A DNA stretch of 64,000 nucleotides, from positions 80,517,346 to 80,581,345 of the forward strand of contig NW_024609884.1 of the NCBI RefSeq assembly GCF_016920785.2, given 5' to 3'. Positions 1 through 10,395 of the stretch are shown piece by piece. The notes under the pieces are model-generated. The model did no database searches, had not been told where the DNA came from, and saw only the letters and a list, made by a program, of their open reading frames with translations. Within the stretch, counting starts at the first letter, position 1. The number at the start of each line of letters is the position of its first letter. This DNA comes from Ixodes scapularis. Taxonomy: Eukaryota > Arthropoda > Arachnida > Ixodida > Ixodidae. The position numbers and the translations under genes were made by a program.

Positions 1-578
1 AAAACAATCTGAAGGTCACGAGGTTTGCGTTGTGATCCTTCGACACGAGCTGCCGCTACTGGTCGATCCGAATCCGTGTAAACGTAGTGGTTGAAATGGA
101 TTCGATTCGCTAACTGGATTCGATGCGCTGCTGTCGCATCCATGTAAACGTAGCCACAGGCTACGTTTACATGGATGCGACTGCAGCGCATCGGATCCAG
201 TTAACGAATCGAATTGGTCCATGTAAACAACTCAGATCGGATCGGATCCGATCCGATCCGATCCGCTGGGACGGGGTGGTTTGAGTTGGTCAATCCGAAT
301 CGAGACTCTCCATGTATACGCTAGCGGATCGAATCAAGTGCTCGAGCGAGGGATTACGGGAGCTTTGCTCCCGTAATCCCTTGCTTTCTGAAGGCAAACC
401 GGACACCTCGGAAACAATCTGAAGGTCACGAGGTTCGCGTTGTGATCCTTCGACACGAGGTGCCGCTACTGGTCGATCCGAATCCATGTAAACGTAGTGG
501 TTGAAGTGGATCCGATTCGCTAACTGGATCCGATGCGCTGCTGTCGCATCCATGTAAACGTAGCCACAGTGAAGTTGT
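1..578. repeat. Fold-back / direct-repeat block
   Basis: Positions 4-159 and 414-569 are direct repeats, about 96% identical, with a 410-base period. Inside the first copy, 101-155 is followed after only three bases (aca) by its imperfect reverse complement at 159-213. Between the repeats lie a GATCC/GATCG microsatellite (about 233-268) and a perfect hairpin at 350-380 (14-nt arms, ttt loop). There is no coding potential. It resembles a MITE or fold-back element; superfamily unknown. Confidence 0.75.
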
Positions 579-1235
579 CGCAATGCGCGGCAGCAGTCGA
601 AAGGGCGCACCATTTTGAAGAGCTTTGTGGGTCCTGAAGCCGCCGCTTGAAGGTGGCTATTTGTTTGTATACACGGCGGCCTTGGCTCAGAAGGGTGGAT
701 GGTGGGAGGTTTTCTTCGGCGGTGTCGGGCCCCCGCGGCAGTGCAGCCGGACCAGCCGGACAGACCCTGCACGGATGCCGCGACGCCGCGGCCCGTCTCC
801 CCGCGCGGAGGCGGCTTGCGGTCGCGGCTTCCGGTGCAGGGATCTACTGCTGGAAGATGGCGCCCAGAGAGCGGCCTTCGGCCAGACGGGAAAATGGCTT
901 CGTTTCAAAACCCAAATGGTTGCTGCGACAAATCCCCGACAGACTGTGCCCAGCGTGTTGTTGTCGGCACTTTGACTTTGATGGTACTACACCCACACGA
1001 ACGGGCACCCTAATCCACATGCGTGGATTAGGGTGCCCGTTCGAGCCTTTTTTTGCGACCCTCCCTGTGTTAGGAGACCACCCAAGGGTCCTTGTTCCGG
1101 CCTGTACGTTGCAAAGGAGCAGACGACGCTCAAATAGGGGGTCGCGATCAGCCAATCAGGGCTCGGCGTTCTGACGTCACCGCTACTTGCTTTCTCATGC
1201 ACAGAAGACGAAAATGAGCCCACTTGCGAGGCATA
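579..1235. other. GC-rich segment, no supported gene
   Basis: GC-rich at 700-900 with overlapping short ORFs on both strands, none with a recognisable domain. A perfect hairpin lies at 998-1043 (two 21-nt arms, 4-nt loop). It could be a relic CpG promoter, but nothing here proves a transcript. Confidence 0.5.
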
Positions 1236-1461
1236 TACTTCGTTTCACCTTTAAGTCCAGCTGCATCCGACGTTACGAGCTGATGGAACCAATCAAAAAG
1301 CGTAAAAAGGCGAACCATTATGGTGTTCGTCGCGTTTCTGTACCTGTTCTATCATCGCTGAACCAATGATAAACAGAAAAGGCACAGTGACTAGCACTTT
1401 TGACGCTGCTTGATCGGTCCCATTAGCTTGTAGCGCCGGCTGCGTCTGCTGAAATGAAGTA
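1236..1461. mobile_element. MITE family A, TA-flanked, long TIRs
   Basis: Begins TACTTCGTTTCACC and ends with the inverse (GAAATGAAGTA); inverted similarity extends about 65 bases inward on each side, and the ends sit in TA dinucleotides. Related copies occur at 36295-36520 and 40320-40560, and partly at 40015-40100, all with the core CGCTACGAGCTAATGG. Non-coding, probably mobilised by a Tc1/mariner-type transposase (inferred from the TA target). Confidence 0.7.
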
Positions 1462-1628
1462 TAGACCAACACGCGTCCCTGACGTCACGCAGCTGCGGTG
1501 ACGCTGTCGACGGCACTGCGCATGCGCAAAAGCTTCAGTTCACTCGAATTCGGTTTCTGCGCATGCGCAGTGCCCACACCTGGTGTGGGTAAACGCGGGC
1601 TTGTTTGGAAACAGCGTGTCGGTCTATA
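1462..1628. mobile_element. MITE family B (TATAGACC termini)
   Basis: Terminal inverted repeats TATAGACCAACACGC and GCGTGTCGGTCTATA, with internal inverted GCGCATGCGCA blocks. It abuts the preceding MITE and shares its TA. A second copy starts near 39128, and single ends are seen near 5370-5388, 56472 and 61577. Confidence 0.7.
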
Positions 1629-2079
1629 GAAACTATCGCTTATGCGGCCTTTACACCACGTCCGAATGTACTACGATATTAAATTTATTACCTTTATATC
1701 ATGTATAGAGGGTGCTTGTTTTAGGCTTTTCACGTTTTTTTTTGTTTTTTTTTTTTAAATTTCGTCAAGGCTACACTAATGCAGTATAATTACGTAAGTT
1801 ATACGGCCAGGGATACACGACATAGGGGGTTAATCGTTACGATAAGTTGAATAATTAACTAAAATGTGTTTAAAAGTTTTAATTAGCAAAAATAAACATA
1901 TTGTTTTAATTAAAAACTGGCTGAGCGTCTTTGAAAATCACAAAATCAGTAAATTTGAGAAAGAATCGCAGCACACGAGCAACGCGGATGTACGCTAAAC
2001 GTACCACTCGTCCGTCCAACAGGCGCAAGGATGGAGTGCGACAACGCAGATGATAATTTCATCCTCCGCGTCCATCGTG
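1629..2079. repeat. AT-rich DNA with dispersed repeat R1
   Basis: No coding signal. Around 1780-1960 the sequence matches, with divergence, segments at 4640-4780 and 48100-48300 (shared core ATAAACATATGGTTTTAATTA and the motif CATCGAAAGYCACTA). A dispersed repeat of unknown class. Confidence 0.5.
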
Positions 2080-2876
2080 CCAAATCACCAAAAAGTCAAC
2101 GCATACCGAGTAGCATTGTTTCAAAGTGGACTATGGTTAAGCAGTTTTTACGCATTCGTTCATGTTTTGAAATTTGGGCGCCCGCGCCTCGCCAGGGAAC
2201 TCTTTGAGGACAACGCAGTTCCCAACTATAAAGCTGGAATATAAAATGTAGAGCCCTCGAGCCCATCCTGGTATTATGACAAATACTGAAATATAACTAC
2301 TTTTTGGGACAACCGGTCTCAAAGTGGGGATGGTTCGGCAGTTCATACGCATTCGTTCACCATTTGAAATTTAGGCACCCGCGCCTCATTCAGAAAATTT
2401 TTGAGGTGGACCGAGAGCTTAACTGGTTAGGAAATACAAAATTTAGACCCCTCAACTATAAGCTGCTGCTATGGCGAATCCGCTAAAATGAGCCATCTTT
2501 GAGCAAACTTGTCTAGAAATGGACATAGTTTGACTAGTTCCAGGCATTCGTTCATCATTCCACATCCGGGCACACGCGCCTCATCCAGAGCTTTTTAAGG
2601 TCGGCCGAGAACTTATCTGATGACGAAATACAAACTTAATGTCCCTCAACTACAAGCTGATGCCATAGTAAATTTATTAAAATGAGCCATTTTTGAAAAA
2701 AAAAAAAAAAGCTGTTTTGAAGTAGACGTAGTTCAATTATTTTCAGTAATTCGTTCATCATTTCAAATTTGGGAACCCGCGCCTTGTCTGGGGACGTTTT
2801 GAGATCGACCGAGTTCTCAACTGGCGACGAAATATAAAATATAATGCCGCCGACTACAAGCCAGTGCTACTGAAAA
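2080..2876. repeat. Four-unit ~198-bp tandem repeat
   Basis: The phrase CGCATTCGTTCATCATTTGA followed by a CCCGCGCCTC block recurs near 2151, 2349, 2544 and 2748, giving periods of about 197, 195 and 204 bases. Units also share CTCAACTAYAAGCTG and AAATGAGCCAT. They are strongly diverged from each other, so the array is old. Several short ORFs here are by-products of the repeat. Confidence 0.8.
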
Positions 2877-3695
2877 ATCTTGAGCTTCCGCCCTCTTCAA
2901 GAAATTTGATATGAAGTCAGAGATTTCAATACGCTCTTCTCGCGAATTTTTCGTTATTTTTCTGTTTGTGTGCAGGGCGATTGGGATAGTTAATGTAATG
3001 TAAACATTTAGAATGTGATTAAATATTACTTTTGACATGTGAATGCTAAGATAAAAAGAACAATCATTCTCTCATAAATCGGGTACTCACAGCAGTGCTC
3101 CCACTCCTTACAATAAAAATCACTTTGCTATAATCACATAACATTAATAATTAGCGAGAATATTTGGAAAACTTTTTATAATTTTATATTATCTTAATAT
3201 AAAACAGCTGTTTTTGTTTGCTAGTCTGTTGATGTCAGTAGAAGAATACTAGAAATAATGGTGACCGTCTAAACGAGAACGAATCCACCTTATTTGGCAA
3301 TTGGGTTCCCAGGGACCCGAGAAAATAATTTAGACAAAAATCACATCGTACCTAGCACATTATCGATTCTTCTGGTTTACTGCTGTTGAATGGCTAATTT
3401 TGTACGTTGTTGCATTTTTAAATTGTGCTCGTCTGAACTTCGCTGTTTCTCAAAAGTTTGCGTGAGGTGCCTCTGAAATATATTTTTTTTCTGCAAATGT
3501 AATACGCATATCTTAGACACTACAGAATTTGCCATAATATTGGGGAGGGATTCTATTTAATTTATAAAATCATAACAAATTTTTTATACACAAGAATCCG
3601 TGGTGGTATTGTGGTAATACATTTAATGTCTACTACGAATATACTTGCATTTTTGTCTCGTTAATATGGACAACTCACCTTATGGACGATTTCGA
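2877..3695. other. AT-rich intergenic DNA
   Basis: AT-rich with homopolymer tracts and only short ORFs. I see no domain, RNA gene or clear element boundary. Confidence 0.6.
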
Positions 3696-3721
3696 GGGGG
3701 GGGGGGGGGGGGGGGGGGGGG
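3696..3721. repeat. Poly-G tract (26 G)
   Basis: Uninterrupted run of G. Similar runs occur at 22225-22237, 25596-25616 (as C), 34340-34363, 48411-48423 and 53634-53653. Confidence 0.95.
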
Positions 3722-4800
3722 ACGGAAGCGTCCATATGAACGAGATACCACTTACACCAGAAAAGTGTATTCGACTCTGGAACCTACAGTTTACGTCTTG
3801 AAACTTTGGCACAATAACAGCGGTATATGATAGGATGGAGTAGTAGCATGGCAAATTGTTCAAAGTGTACCGTTTCTGTGCTATGGTCATATTTGCATAT
3901 TAAATACATGGGCTTCTTTGGGAGCGCTGCCGTAACCCGCTAAGAGATGGCGCGAGCACACGATGGCACACATTTCTGGGGATGAGGTAAAAAGTGGAGA
4001 GGATATAGGAAAGGACACGATACTCTTGGAAATTTCGCGATATTTAATCGTTCCTGGCGGCCTGTTAAGGCGGGTAAATAGCTTCGTTTAGTGCGCTTCA
4101 CACCGCGCACCAGTGCGCTGTGGAGAAGCGAAACCCGTGAAATCATCGCGATTTTGTGGACGTCGCCTCGTGGCAGCGCTCTGGAAAAAAAAGATACCTT
4201 TCTGATAGTGTAGTAGTGAAAAGCTGGGAGAAACTATTTGATATTTGATTTGAAAATATTCGGCCCAAACCACTATTCGCTTTGAATTCACTCGAACTCA
4301 AAATCTACCATTTGCACATGCCTAAAAAGAGAAGGAAGCCACAAAAACAACAACACATTTGTTTGCACTGGCTATGCCACTGGAATGTTGCTCCTGAGCA
4401 ATGTTGAGCATTTATTCCCCATACTCGGAGCGAAATCCTCTGAAGCCGTTTCTGTTGGGGTCCATGCAAGCACGCAAGCTGTGCTTGCTGCAGTGTGAAT
4501 CTCTATCAGACGAAAATATTAGCTTATGAATTTCTTTTTCATAAAGTTTTAGATTCCGTCTGGTGTGCAAAGTACGCATCACACAGAAAAAAAAGGATAA
4601 TATCCTATTGGTCTCTGCCAAAGGGCCCATTTGGGAAAATTAACGTTCCCTAGTGTATTAATTACGTTCGAGTAAATAACTTTTTAAGCAGTAAGATCAA
4701 ATGCGTGGTTTCAATCAGAAACTTGTTAGACATCATCGAAAGCCACTAAATCAACTCATTATAGAAATATGTAATACGGCAAATACAACATTTCACGGCG
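3722..4800. other. Intergenic DNA, one repeat R1 copy
   Basis: No recognisable gene on either strand. The stretch 4640-4780 is a diverged copy of the dispersed repeat also seen at 1780-1960 and 48100-48300. A 24-base A tract follows at 4803-4826. Confidence 0.5.
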
Positions 4801-4849
4801 TCAAAAAAAAAAAAAAAAAAAAAAAAGGTTTGGAAGCGGTTTTAGTTTT

Positions 4850-4922
4850 CGATTTTTTTTGTATTTGCAAGTAACGAGTAACGTATTCCGTTACCTTTTT
4901 TTTAGTAACGCCTACAACACTG
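4850..4922. mobile_element. hAT-type transposon terminus
   Basis: On the minus strand the sequence begins CAGTGTTGTAGGCGTTACT and continues with GTAAC/GTTAC subterminal repeats, the usual look of hAT ends. The partner end was not identified, so this is a solitary terminus or a truncated copy. Confidence 0.55.
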
Positions 4923-5084
4923 CCGTTCTGTCGCCGATCCCCTTCTGCTTGGCAGCACAAGCGTAGCGAGCCTCCGACGAGCGCTTGGCCGGTGTTTTGT
5001 GCGCGAACACCGTGGGAACCAATCCGGGTGCTCTCGATCAGACGACGGTTTCCCTGCATATAAGTAAGCCTTGGGATGGAGATT

Positions 5085-5290
5085 GAAATGGAAGCCGCAC
5101 CTGGCTTCAAGAAAGTGCTTGCCGCACAAACGGTCGTTCGCGCGAGGCGACCATTCTTCTCGACCCACGGATATTATTCATCTTCTGTGTCTTTCAAAGT
5201 CCGCGAAACTCACTCCGCCACTTTTTCTGTACCTTTCGGTGCAATTAACGGCTACACAGCTTCGCGGCACGCTGAAATGACGCCCATGCG
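5085..5290 (-). pseudogene. Decayed THAP zinc-finger exon
   Basis: Read on the minus strand, an ORF entering from 5363 carries SCVAVNCTERYRKSGGVSF, the first cysteine pair and following strand of a THAP (C2CH) DNA-binding domain; it hits a stop at 5178. In a shifted frame from about 5168 the domain resumes with a tryptophan and then LCGKHF, the typical C-x2-H end. THAP domains occur in P-element and Kolobok transposases and in host genes. The frame break and absence of a downstream catalytic domain suggest a transposon-derived pseudogene exon. Confidence 0.6.
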
Positions 5291-5955
5291 AAACGTGCGT
5301 TCTTCTGCCCACACCACGCGGCTCTGGCGCGATCGCAGCGCCGCCGCAGCTCCGTGACGTCAAGCCCGCGTGTCGGTCTATACTTGGGTCCCATTTGTGC
5401 CAGAAAGCTTGTGTAAAGCAGTCTCGGGTAAGTTACTTTTAAAAAGTAATTAATTACAGTTACAGATAGTTTGTCAAAAGTGAATTTAAGTTACAAGTAG
5501 AGTTACTTAAGAATAAAAGTAACGTGTTACAGTTACAGTTACTTCGTCATAGTAACTTAAATACTTTCAAGATACTTTAGTTTTTTTTTTTTATTTAACT
5601 ATGAAGGCATTCATGACAACAGAAAATGTCTACGATTTATATTTATTTGGATCTCTCAGAAAAAACTCTCCATTCACTTTTTGAGATTACATATTATTAC
5701 CGTAGGACGCCTTTATTGAATCAAAGCGTTTGCTGCTTCAATACAAGATGGACTAAATAATAAATTATACAGTTGATGTTGTAAGACAGCAACAAATGCT
5801 TTTCAAAGATCACTTAACTTTCCATTTTTGATGCTGAACCGGCCCTTCCTAAAGGGGCGCTCAACGGGTGCGCTGGACGGCAATTCAGGACTCAAGCGTA
5901 AAAAACAAAAACAAAAACAACAACAAAGCTTTCCTAATAGTGGGATAGTCGTTAA

Positions 5956-7086
5956 AGGGCCTCTGACACGGCGTTGAAATGGCATATCAGAACATTACAA
6001 AAAACGTAGTTTTTTTGTGTTTTTTTTTAAATTGAAATACGAGGCCCAATTCAAAGTTCCCGCCAGTGCACTGTGACGTAACAGCGTACCGCAAGGTGTC
6101 GGGGCGGTGAGAAGGGAGGCATAGATCTACGTCACTAAAAGTGGGTTCACCGAAAGTCACGTGAGTTCCACTCCTCGTGCTCTCCGCGACCGTGCCTAAG
6201 ACTTTTTTTTTTTACTTTTTTTTTATTCTGCTTTTTGTACGAGCTAACGTAGAAAACAAAGTTTCAGTTCCACAAGCTCTTTGTCGCTGCACCGTTGGTT
6301 AGTTTGCGTGCTGTAAAAGTTGAGGACGAAGAGTCAGTGGATCGACGTGATAGAGGTCAATGATGAAAGTGTTGCGAGTACAAGCCAGTGTACGAGTGCA
6401 TTCCATCAGTCCGATGATACTGAGCTATACTGGGCAAAAAACAAACTATCAAGTTTTGAAAAAAAAAGAAAAAAAAAAGAGAACGCTAGTAGAAATTAGG
6501 ATTGTTAGCATACGACACGCCCAATCGCATTGCTGAAGGTTCGGACACCGAGGTCGTCGAATCATCGTATACTCTGCAGGCTGAAGATGCCTGCCGTCTC
6601 TCGGAAATGCGTGCAGTGTGATCTCTTCTTCAGTTGCAGAAATACCGAGACAGTCCCTCACACAGCACCTTCTAGGCATTGTAGTTGATCACGTCAATTC
6701 ACTGACTCCTCTTCTTCTACCTTCACAGCAACATTAAGCGATGAAAAGCAAATAAAAGAAACTTTGTCTGCTTGGATCGCTCGTGGAGGTGCGGAGAATA
6801 ACAAAACTATTAAAAAAAATATTACACGCGCTCGCGGTAAGCACGAGGAGGGATACAACTCACGTGACTTCCGGCGATGCCTCCCTTCTGACCGCCCCGA
6901 CACCTTGCGGTACACTATTACGTCACAGTGCACTGGCGGGAACTTTGAATTGGGCCTCGTATTTCTATTTTTTATAGAAAAACTACGCAACTCTACAGTG
7001 AAACAATTTTTTTTAAATGTCCTGATATGCCAATTAAGCGCCTAGCATGAAAAAAAAATTTTTTTTTTTGGTTTGTCAGAGGTTTT
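5956..7086 (-). mobile_element. Kolobok-like THAP transposon nested in hAT
   Basis: Flanked by TTAA at 5952-5955 and 7087-7090. The arms (about 5956-6200 and 6830-7086) are inverted, diverged copies, for example AGGGCCTCTGACA versus TGTCAGAGG and the shared GGCATATCAG, GTGCACTGTGACGTAA and TCACGTGA blocks. The interior holds a THAP-domain exon at 6449-6679 (minus). TTAA target plus THAP domain is the Kolobok combination; piggyBac also uses TTAA but has no THAP. Catalytic domain not found. Confidence 0.75.
6449..6679 (-). pseudogene. THAP-domain exon of Kolobok-like element
   Basis: The 76-residue ORF starts at a true ATG (6677-6679). The N-terminus MPRRCCVRDC places the first THAP cysteines near residues 5-10, and ITLHAFP near residues 20-26 corresponds to the conserved HxFP strand after the first half of the finger. 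The later conserved W and C-x2-H are not clearly preserved; the chain runs into a Phe/Ser-rich stretch read from an A/T tract. It would bind transposon ends if functional; here it is almost certainly dead. Confidence 0.65.
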
Positions 7087-7182
7087 TTAAGGCTGGAGAG
7101 CGCTGTCAAGGTTTCAGCGTTCCATCGTTTCGTCTCCATGCCTAGCGGTAGTGTCCAGAAATGAAAGTCGAAACTCACCCCG

Positions 7183-7337
7183 AGGTGCTTGCGAAGGTTG
7201 GGGGGAGATGACCTCCCGGCTGCGTGTGCCTTTTTGCAGTGTTTACAGCGTGCAGTGAAGTTATCGCCACTATTTTCGGCAAGGTCAAAGTGCGGTTCAC
7301 AGCCGGGTCGCGGTGACACCTGCCGTTCCTCACTCAT
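7183..7337 (-). pseudogene. BED zinc-finger exon of hAT transposase
   Basis: From the ATG at 7335-7337 the peptide runs MSEERQVSPRP, then a segment with Cys31-x2-Cys34 and His51 inside NLRKHLG, the pattern of a BED-type zinc finger (aromatic lead-in, CxxC, then H). BED fingers are the N-terminal DNA-binding domain of many hAT transposases and ZBED proteins. The ORF continues to 6993 without recognisable sequence. It lies about 800 bases from the right terminus of the hAT at 5419-8141, where a first coding exon would be expected. Confidence 0.65.
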
Positions 7338-8200
7338 GACAGCCTCTCTCGTTTGGGCGATAACGGTTAAATACCATCCAACTATTTTTCTTCTTTCTTG
7401 CGGCGTTCTCTCTCCCTTTAAAGAGCTCTCTTATTCAGCTGACAGGGGATATAGGTATCGATGAACAGACGGATCGGGTCCATTACAATAATAGGGAGGG
7501 GTGCAGAAGGCTGAACATTTGGAACGGAATCGAGTTGAACAGCCCGTTAGTATCAAACAAGGAAAAGAGTGAACAAAAAACAACACGAAGTCGTCTCGGA
7601 ATGCGTTCAGCTTTTCTTTTTAATTTCTTCTGTGCAACGCAGAACAAAAGACTCGACAGTGGATCACGGGCTCGCGGCACGTGGGAGAGGTCAAACCGAC
7701 CAGTAGAAACATCGTCTGTGGCCTCGGTCAGACAGTGTCTTCTGTCTGGTAAAGACGGGGCGAGAGCGCACAAAATGTTGAAATAAAACAAATGCTAAAT
7801 GCGCTTTTCCGCGCGATGAAAAAGAAAAACTAGAAGTATAAAAAAGGCCGCCCTCTGCGCCGGCACTTTACTCCGACGAAAAAAAGTTTTGAATTCTTGT
7901 TTTATTTTGTCGCGTCTAATGTAAGGCCCAAACTACGCACATGGTCGAACCCGCTGTAGTGTTCACAAAATAGGGTAATTTTTTCGCGAAAAGTATATGC
8001 ATCTTTGCAGACACTTTTTAGTGACTTTAAAAAAAAGTGATTTAGTTATCGTTACAGTTACTTTAAAAAAAAATGTATCAAGTTACATTAAAAAGTTACT
8101 AAAAAAGTAACGACGCAGTATCGCTATACTACCAAAGACTGGTGTAAAGTGATAAACATTAAGAGATAGGATAACTGGGCTAGTTGGTAAGGGGCTAATC

Positions 8201-8461
8201 TTGAAGCAGTGCGAATGTTATACGGACGGAGGTAAGAAGTACCACGCAAAAAGGGCGTCGTATACCAGATTAGCCTTCTCGTGCGGGAAGGTGTACATCA
8301 GGCAAACGGGGAGATGCCTCAACATTCGGCTGCGGGAGCGGCCTAGTTTGTTACCAGGAACCGCGTGCTCACATTTGGCATTCACTGCCGTGACTGCATG
8401 CAAGTACACCTTTACTGAAAAGTGCCGTCGTGTTGGGACCAAAACGCTCCCGAGCTTGTAG
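8201..8461 (+). pseudogene. Penelope-like element GIY-YIG fragment
   Basis: The translated core, FSCGKVYIRQTGRCLNIRLRE, is the start of a GIY-YIG endonuclease as found at the C-terminus of Penelope-like elements: Y-I(G) followed by QTGRCLNxRLREH. The glycine of YIG is replaced by Arg, and the downstream part is scrambled. No reverse transcriptase is adjacent. A short, dead fragment unrelated in sequence detail to the copies at 9-12.8 kb. Confidence 0.75.
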
Positions 8462-8959
8462 AGGCTCACAAAATAAAAAGGGAGGGCGCAACCTGCGTGA
8501 GTCAGGGTTCCTTGGCTTTGATAGGCTGTGAGGTAGAATGTTTAGATCGGGGAAGATCTCCCATGGAATTGTGTGACCGACAGCGCCCAAATCTGTGACG
8601 CGCAGGTGCCATTTCATCATGGTTCGAGAATCGTGCGTTTTTCAATCTTTTTTTTTTTTTTTTTTGCGGTTTGTCCAGAATAATCCCTCAGTTGTTAGCG
8701 CTTGTATCGTGCACGTCTTTCCTCCGTCCGTGTAACATTCACGCTGTTTCAAGGTGAGAAACACTCCTACCCAATATCGTAGCACGGCCCCTTTAACATA
8801 ATTCCGAAGAAAACTGTCGCTATCTGGAGTGTCTTTCTTTTTTAATATTTGCAGTCTTCAAAGAAAATATAATTTATAGTATATACAAAGTAAAAAAATA
8901 TATATACAAGCTTTTTTTTTTTTTCTTTTTGTGCAAGAATAACTTACACATCGCCGGCC
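8462..8959. other. Intergenic, T tracts, possible TTAA-element end
   Basis: No gene. Contains a T tract at 8648-8664 and, at 8785-8800, a CGGCCCCTTTAAC segment resembling the right end of the TTAA-target family. The partner end was not found. Confidence 0.45.
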
Positions 8960-9009
8960 GCTCATTCTCCGCCCAAATGTAGCGCTAGCGGTCCGAACCA
9001 GATGCCAAA
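8960..9009. mobile_element. MITE, left part (split by Penelope insertion)
   Basis: GCTCATTCTCCGCCCAAATG through CAGATGCCAAA is the inverted counterpart of 13008-13057. The element is interrupted at 9009 by the Penelope block and resumes at 12793; CAGATGCCAAA (8999-9009 and 12793-12803) is the 11-bp duplication created by that insertion. Confidence 0.75.
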
Positions 9010-10167
9010 CATTTTAGTGAAAAACCCGAGACTGAGGTGAAGACAGAGGACGACAAGGAAGAGAAGGAGAACGTCTCAAACACAGCTAAACCTTTATTGT
9101 GGAAAGAACCCTTATATAGGGTTGAAAAAAGAAGGAAGGAAAGGGAAGCCTTCTTCACATCACCTCTCTCCACAAAAGACACAACACCTTTAACAATGGG
9201 GTCAAACCAACAAAAGAACTGACAGCACCAAAGATGACATATCATTAAAAAAAAAAAAAAAAAAAAAAACGCTGGGAAAATTACAGATTGCACTGGACCT
9301 TTCACTGAGAAAGTCAGCTAGGAAACTACACACACGCACAAAAGAACGTTAGCAAAACCATTAGAGATTCAGAAATCGCTTCCATTCCTTATCTAAAGAC
9401 AAAGAAGGCTTGTTCACTGCATTCCCATGCTTCGTTATTGCGATTGACTCTTTCAACGAGCGCTTGCGGTCGTGTTTTTTTTTTTTTTTTTTTTTTTTTC
9501 TGTTAGAATTGTGGTTGTCAAGTTCCATAAAGGCACGTGATTCCTACACTCCTGAATATGCTTGGATACCTCGGAATACGGATCCTTGTTTTTTACACAA
9601 CGTTTATGTTCACCTAGTCTATCATTAATACAACGCTTCCCTTGACCTATATAGCACAAACCACAATCAAAAGGGATCTTGTAGGCTATACCTGAAATAC
9701 ATGTAACACACTTTTCCCTGTGTTTTTTTTTTTTTTTTTAACAACCTTTCTGGGCGGAAGTGAACGGAGTTAACCGTTTCAAACTGCTATCTGTGCTAAA
9801 CGCCATGCGTAAACCAAACTTATCACCGACTGATTTTAAATTGTGTGAAATTTTATGAAAAAACGGTACGACTACAAACTTTTTTGTGCTCGGGCATTTT
9901 CCTAATTTGTTTGCCTTTTGCAACAATGTACGAAAGCTGCTTGGAAATAAATTCTTGAGGATACTTTGCAACATTTAGCCGGGAAAATACAACTAATGGA
10001 GTGTCAACAAGACTTTTGAACCGCGTTGTTAATCATGTTTCGAAAAAATCCTGCCTTCACGTGCTTTTAATGGCAACTATCAAAGGGAAGTACTGGTTTA
10101 GCCTTTTCTTTGCCATACGACCAACATAAACCGGGGACCAATCTGACCTGGAGGTCTAAATACTGAA
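9010..10167 (-). mobile_element. Penelope-like element copy 1, 5'-truncated
   Basis: Reverse-strand copy. 9453-9659 encodes CYIGQGKRCINDRLGEHKR, a GIY-YIG nuclease core, and 9738-9974 encodes the preceding linker (MLQSILKNLFPSSFRTLL onward). Coding similarity to copy 2 continues to about 10167 (the SCHSKHIKAG region) and stops, so the reverse transcriptase palm is missing. The 3' non-coding part (9010-9450) includes GAGACGTTCTCC, an AATAAAGG-like motif and GTCTCGGGTTTTTCACTAAA on the minus strand, all shared with copy 2. Confidence 0.85.
9453..9974 (-). pseudogene. PLE C-terminal ORFs (linker + GIY-YIG)
   Basis: Two reading frames of copy 1. 9974 to 9738 gives LKSVGDKFGLRMAFSTDSSLKR, the region before the endonuclease; a T tract (9725-9739) and a frame change separate it from 9659 to 9453, which carries the YIG motif, the catalytic-type R in RCINDRL and a downstream SKHIQEC. 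Compared with the intact order in the element at 41288-42544, the domain order is normal but the frame is broken. Confidence 0.75.
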
Positions 10168-10376
10168 GTACAAAAGAACTGACAGCACCAAAGATGACAC
10201 ATCATTAAAAAAAAAAAAAAAACTCTGGGAAAATTACAGATTGCACTGGACCTTTCACTGAGAAAGTCAGCGATAAAACTACAAAAAAATGTTAGCAAAA
10301 CCATTAGAGATTTAGATATCGCTTCCATTCCGCATCTATAAAGACAAAGAAGGCTTGTTCCCTGCATTCCACAAGG
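10168..10376 (-). mobile_element. Penelope-like 3'-UTR fragment (partial second copy)
   Basis: Repeats 9218-9425 almost exactly (CAAAAGAACTGACAGCACCA, an A tract, TGCACTGGACCTTTCACTGA) in the same orientation, directly joined to copy 1. It is truncated where copy 2 begins in the opposite direction, so three partial PLE units are fused without intervening DNA. Confidence 0.8.
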
Positions 10377-10395
10377 TTGACCTTCCTCTGAGAGA

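Larger units (their letters stand above)
5419..8141 (-). mobile_element. hAT transposon with 8-bp target duplication
   Basis: Left end CAGTCTCGGGTA (5419) and right end, as reverse complement, CAGTCTTTGGTA (ending 8141) are flanked by a perfect 8-bp duplication GTGTAAAG at 5411-5418 and 8142-8149. Both ends carry many GTTAC/AGTAAC subterminal motifs (5430-5580, 8020-8115), the binding-site pattern typical of hAT. The only coding remnant is a BED zinc-finger exon on the minus strand (7183-7337). No RNase H-like catalytic or dimerisation domain is visible, so the copy is non-autonomous. A THAP/TTAA element is nested at 5956-7086. Confidence 0.9.

Noticed and set aside
9037..9222. Lysine/glutamate-rich small protein
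   Set aside because: Lies in the 3' non-coding region of Penelope copy 1, on its opposite strand.
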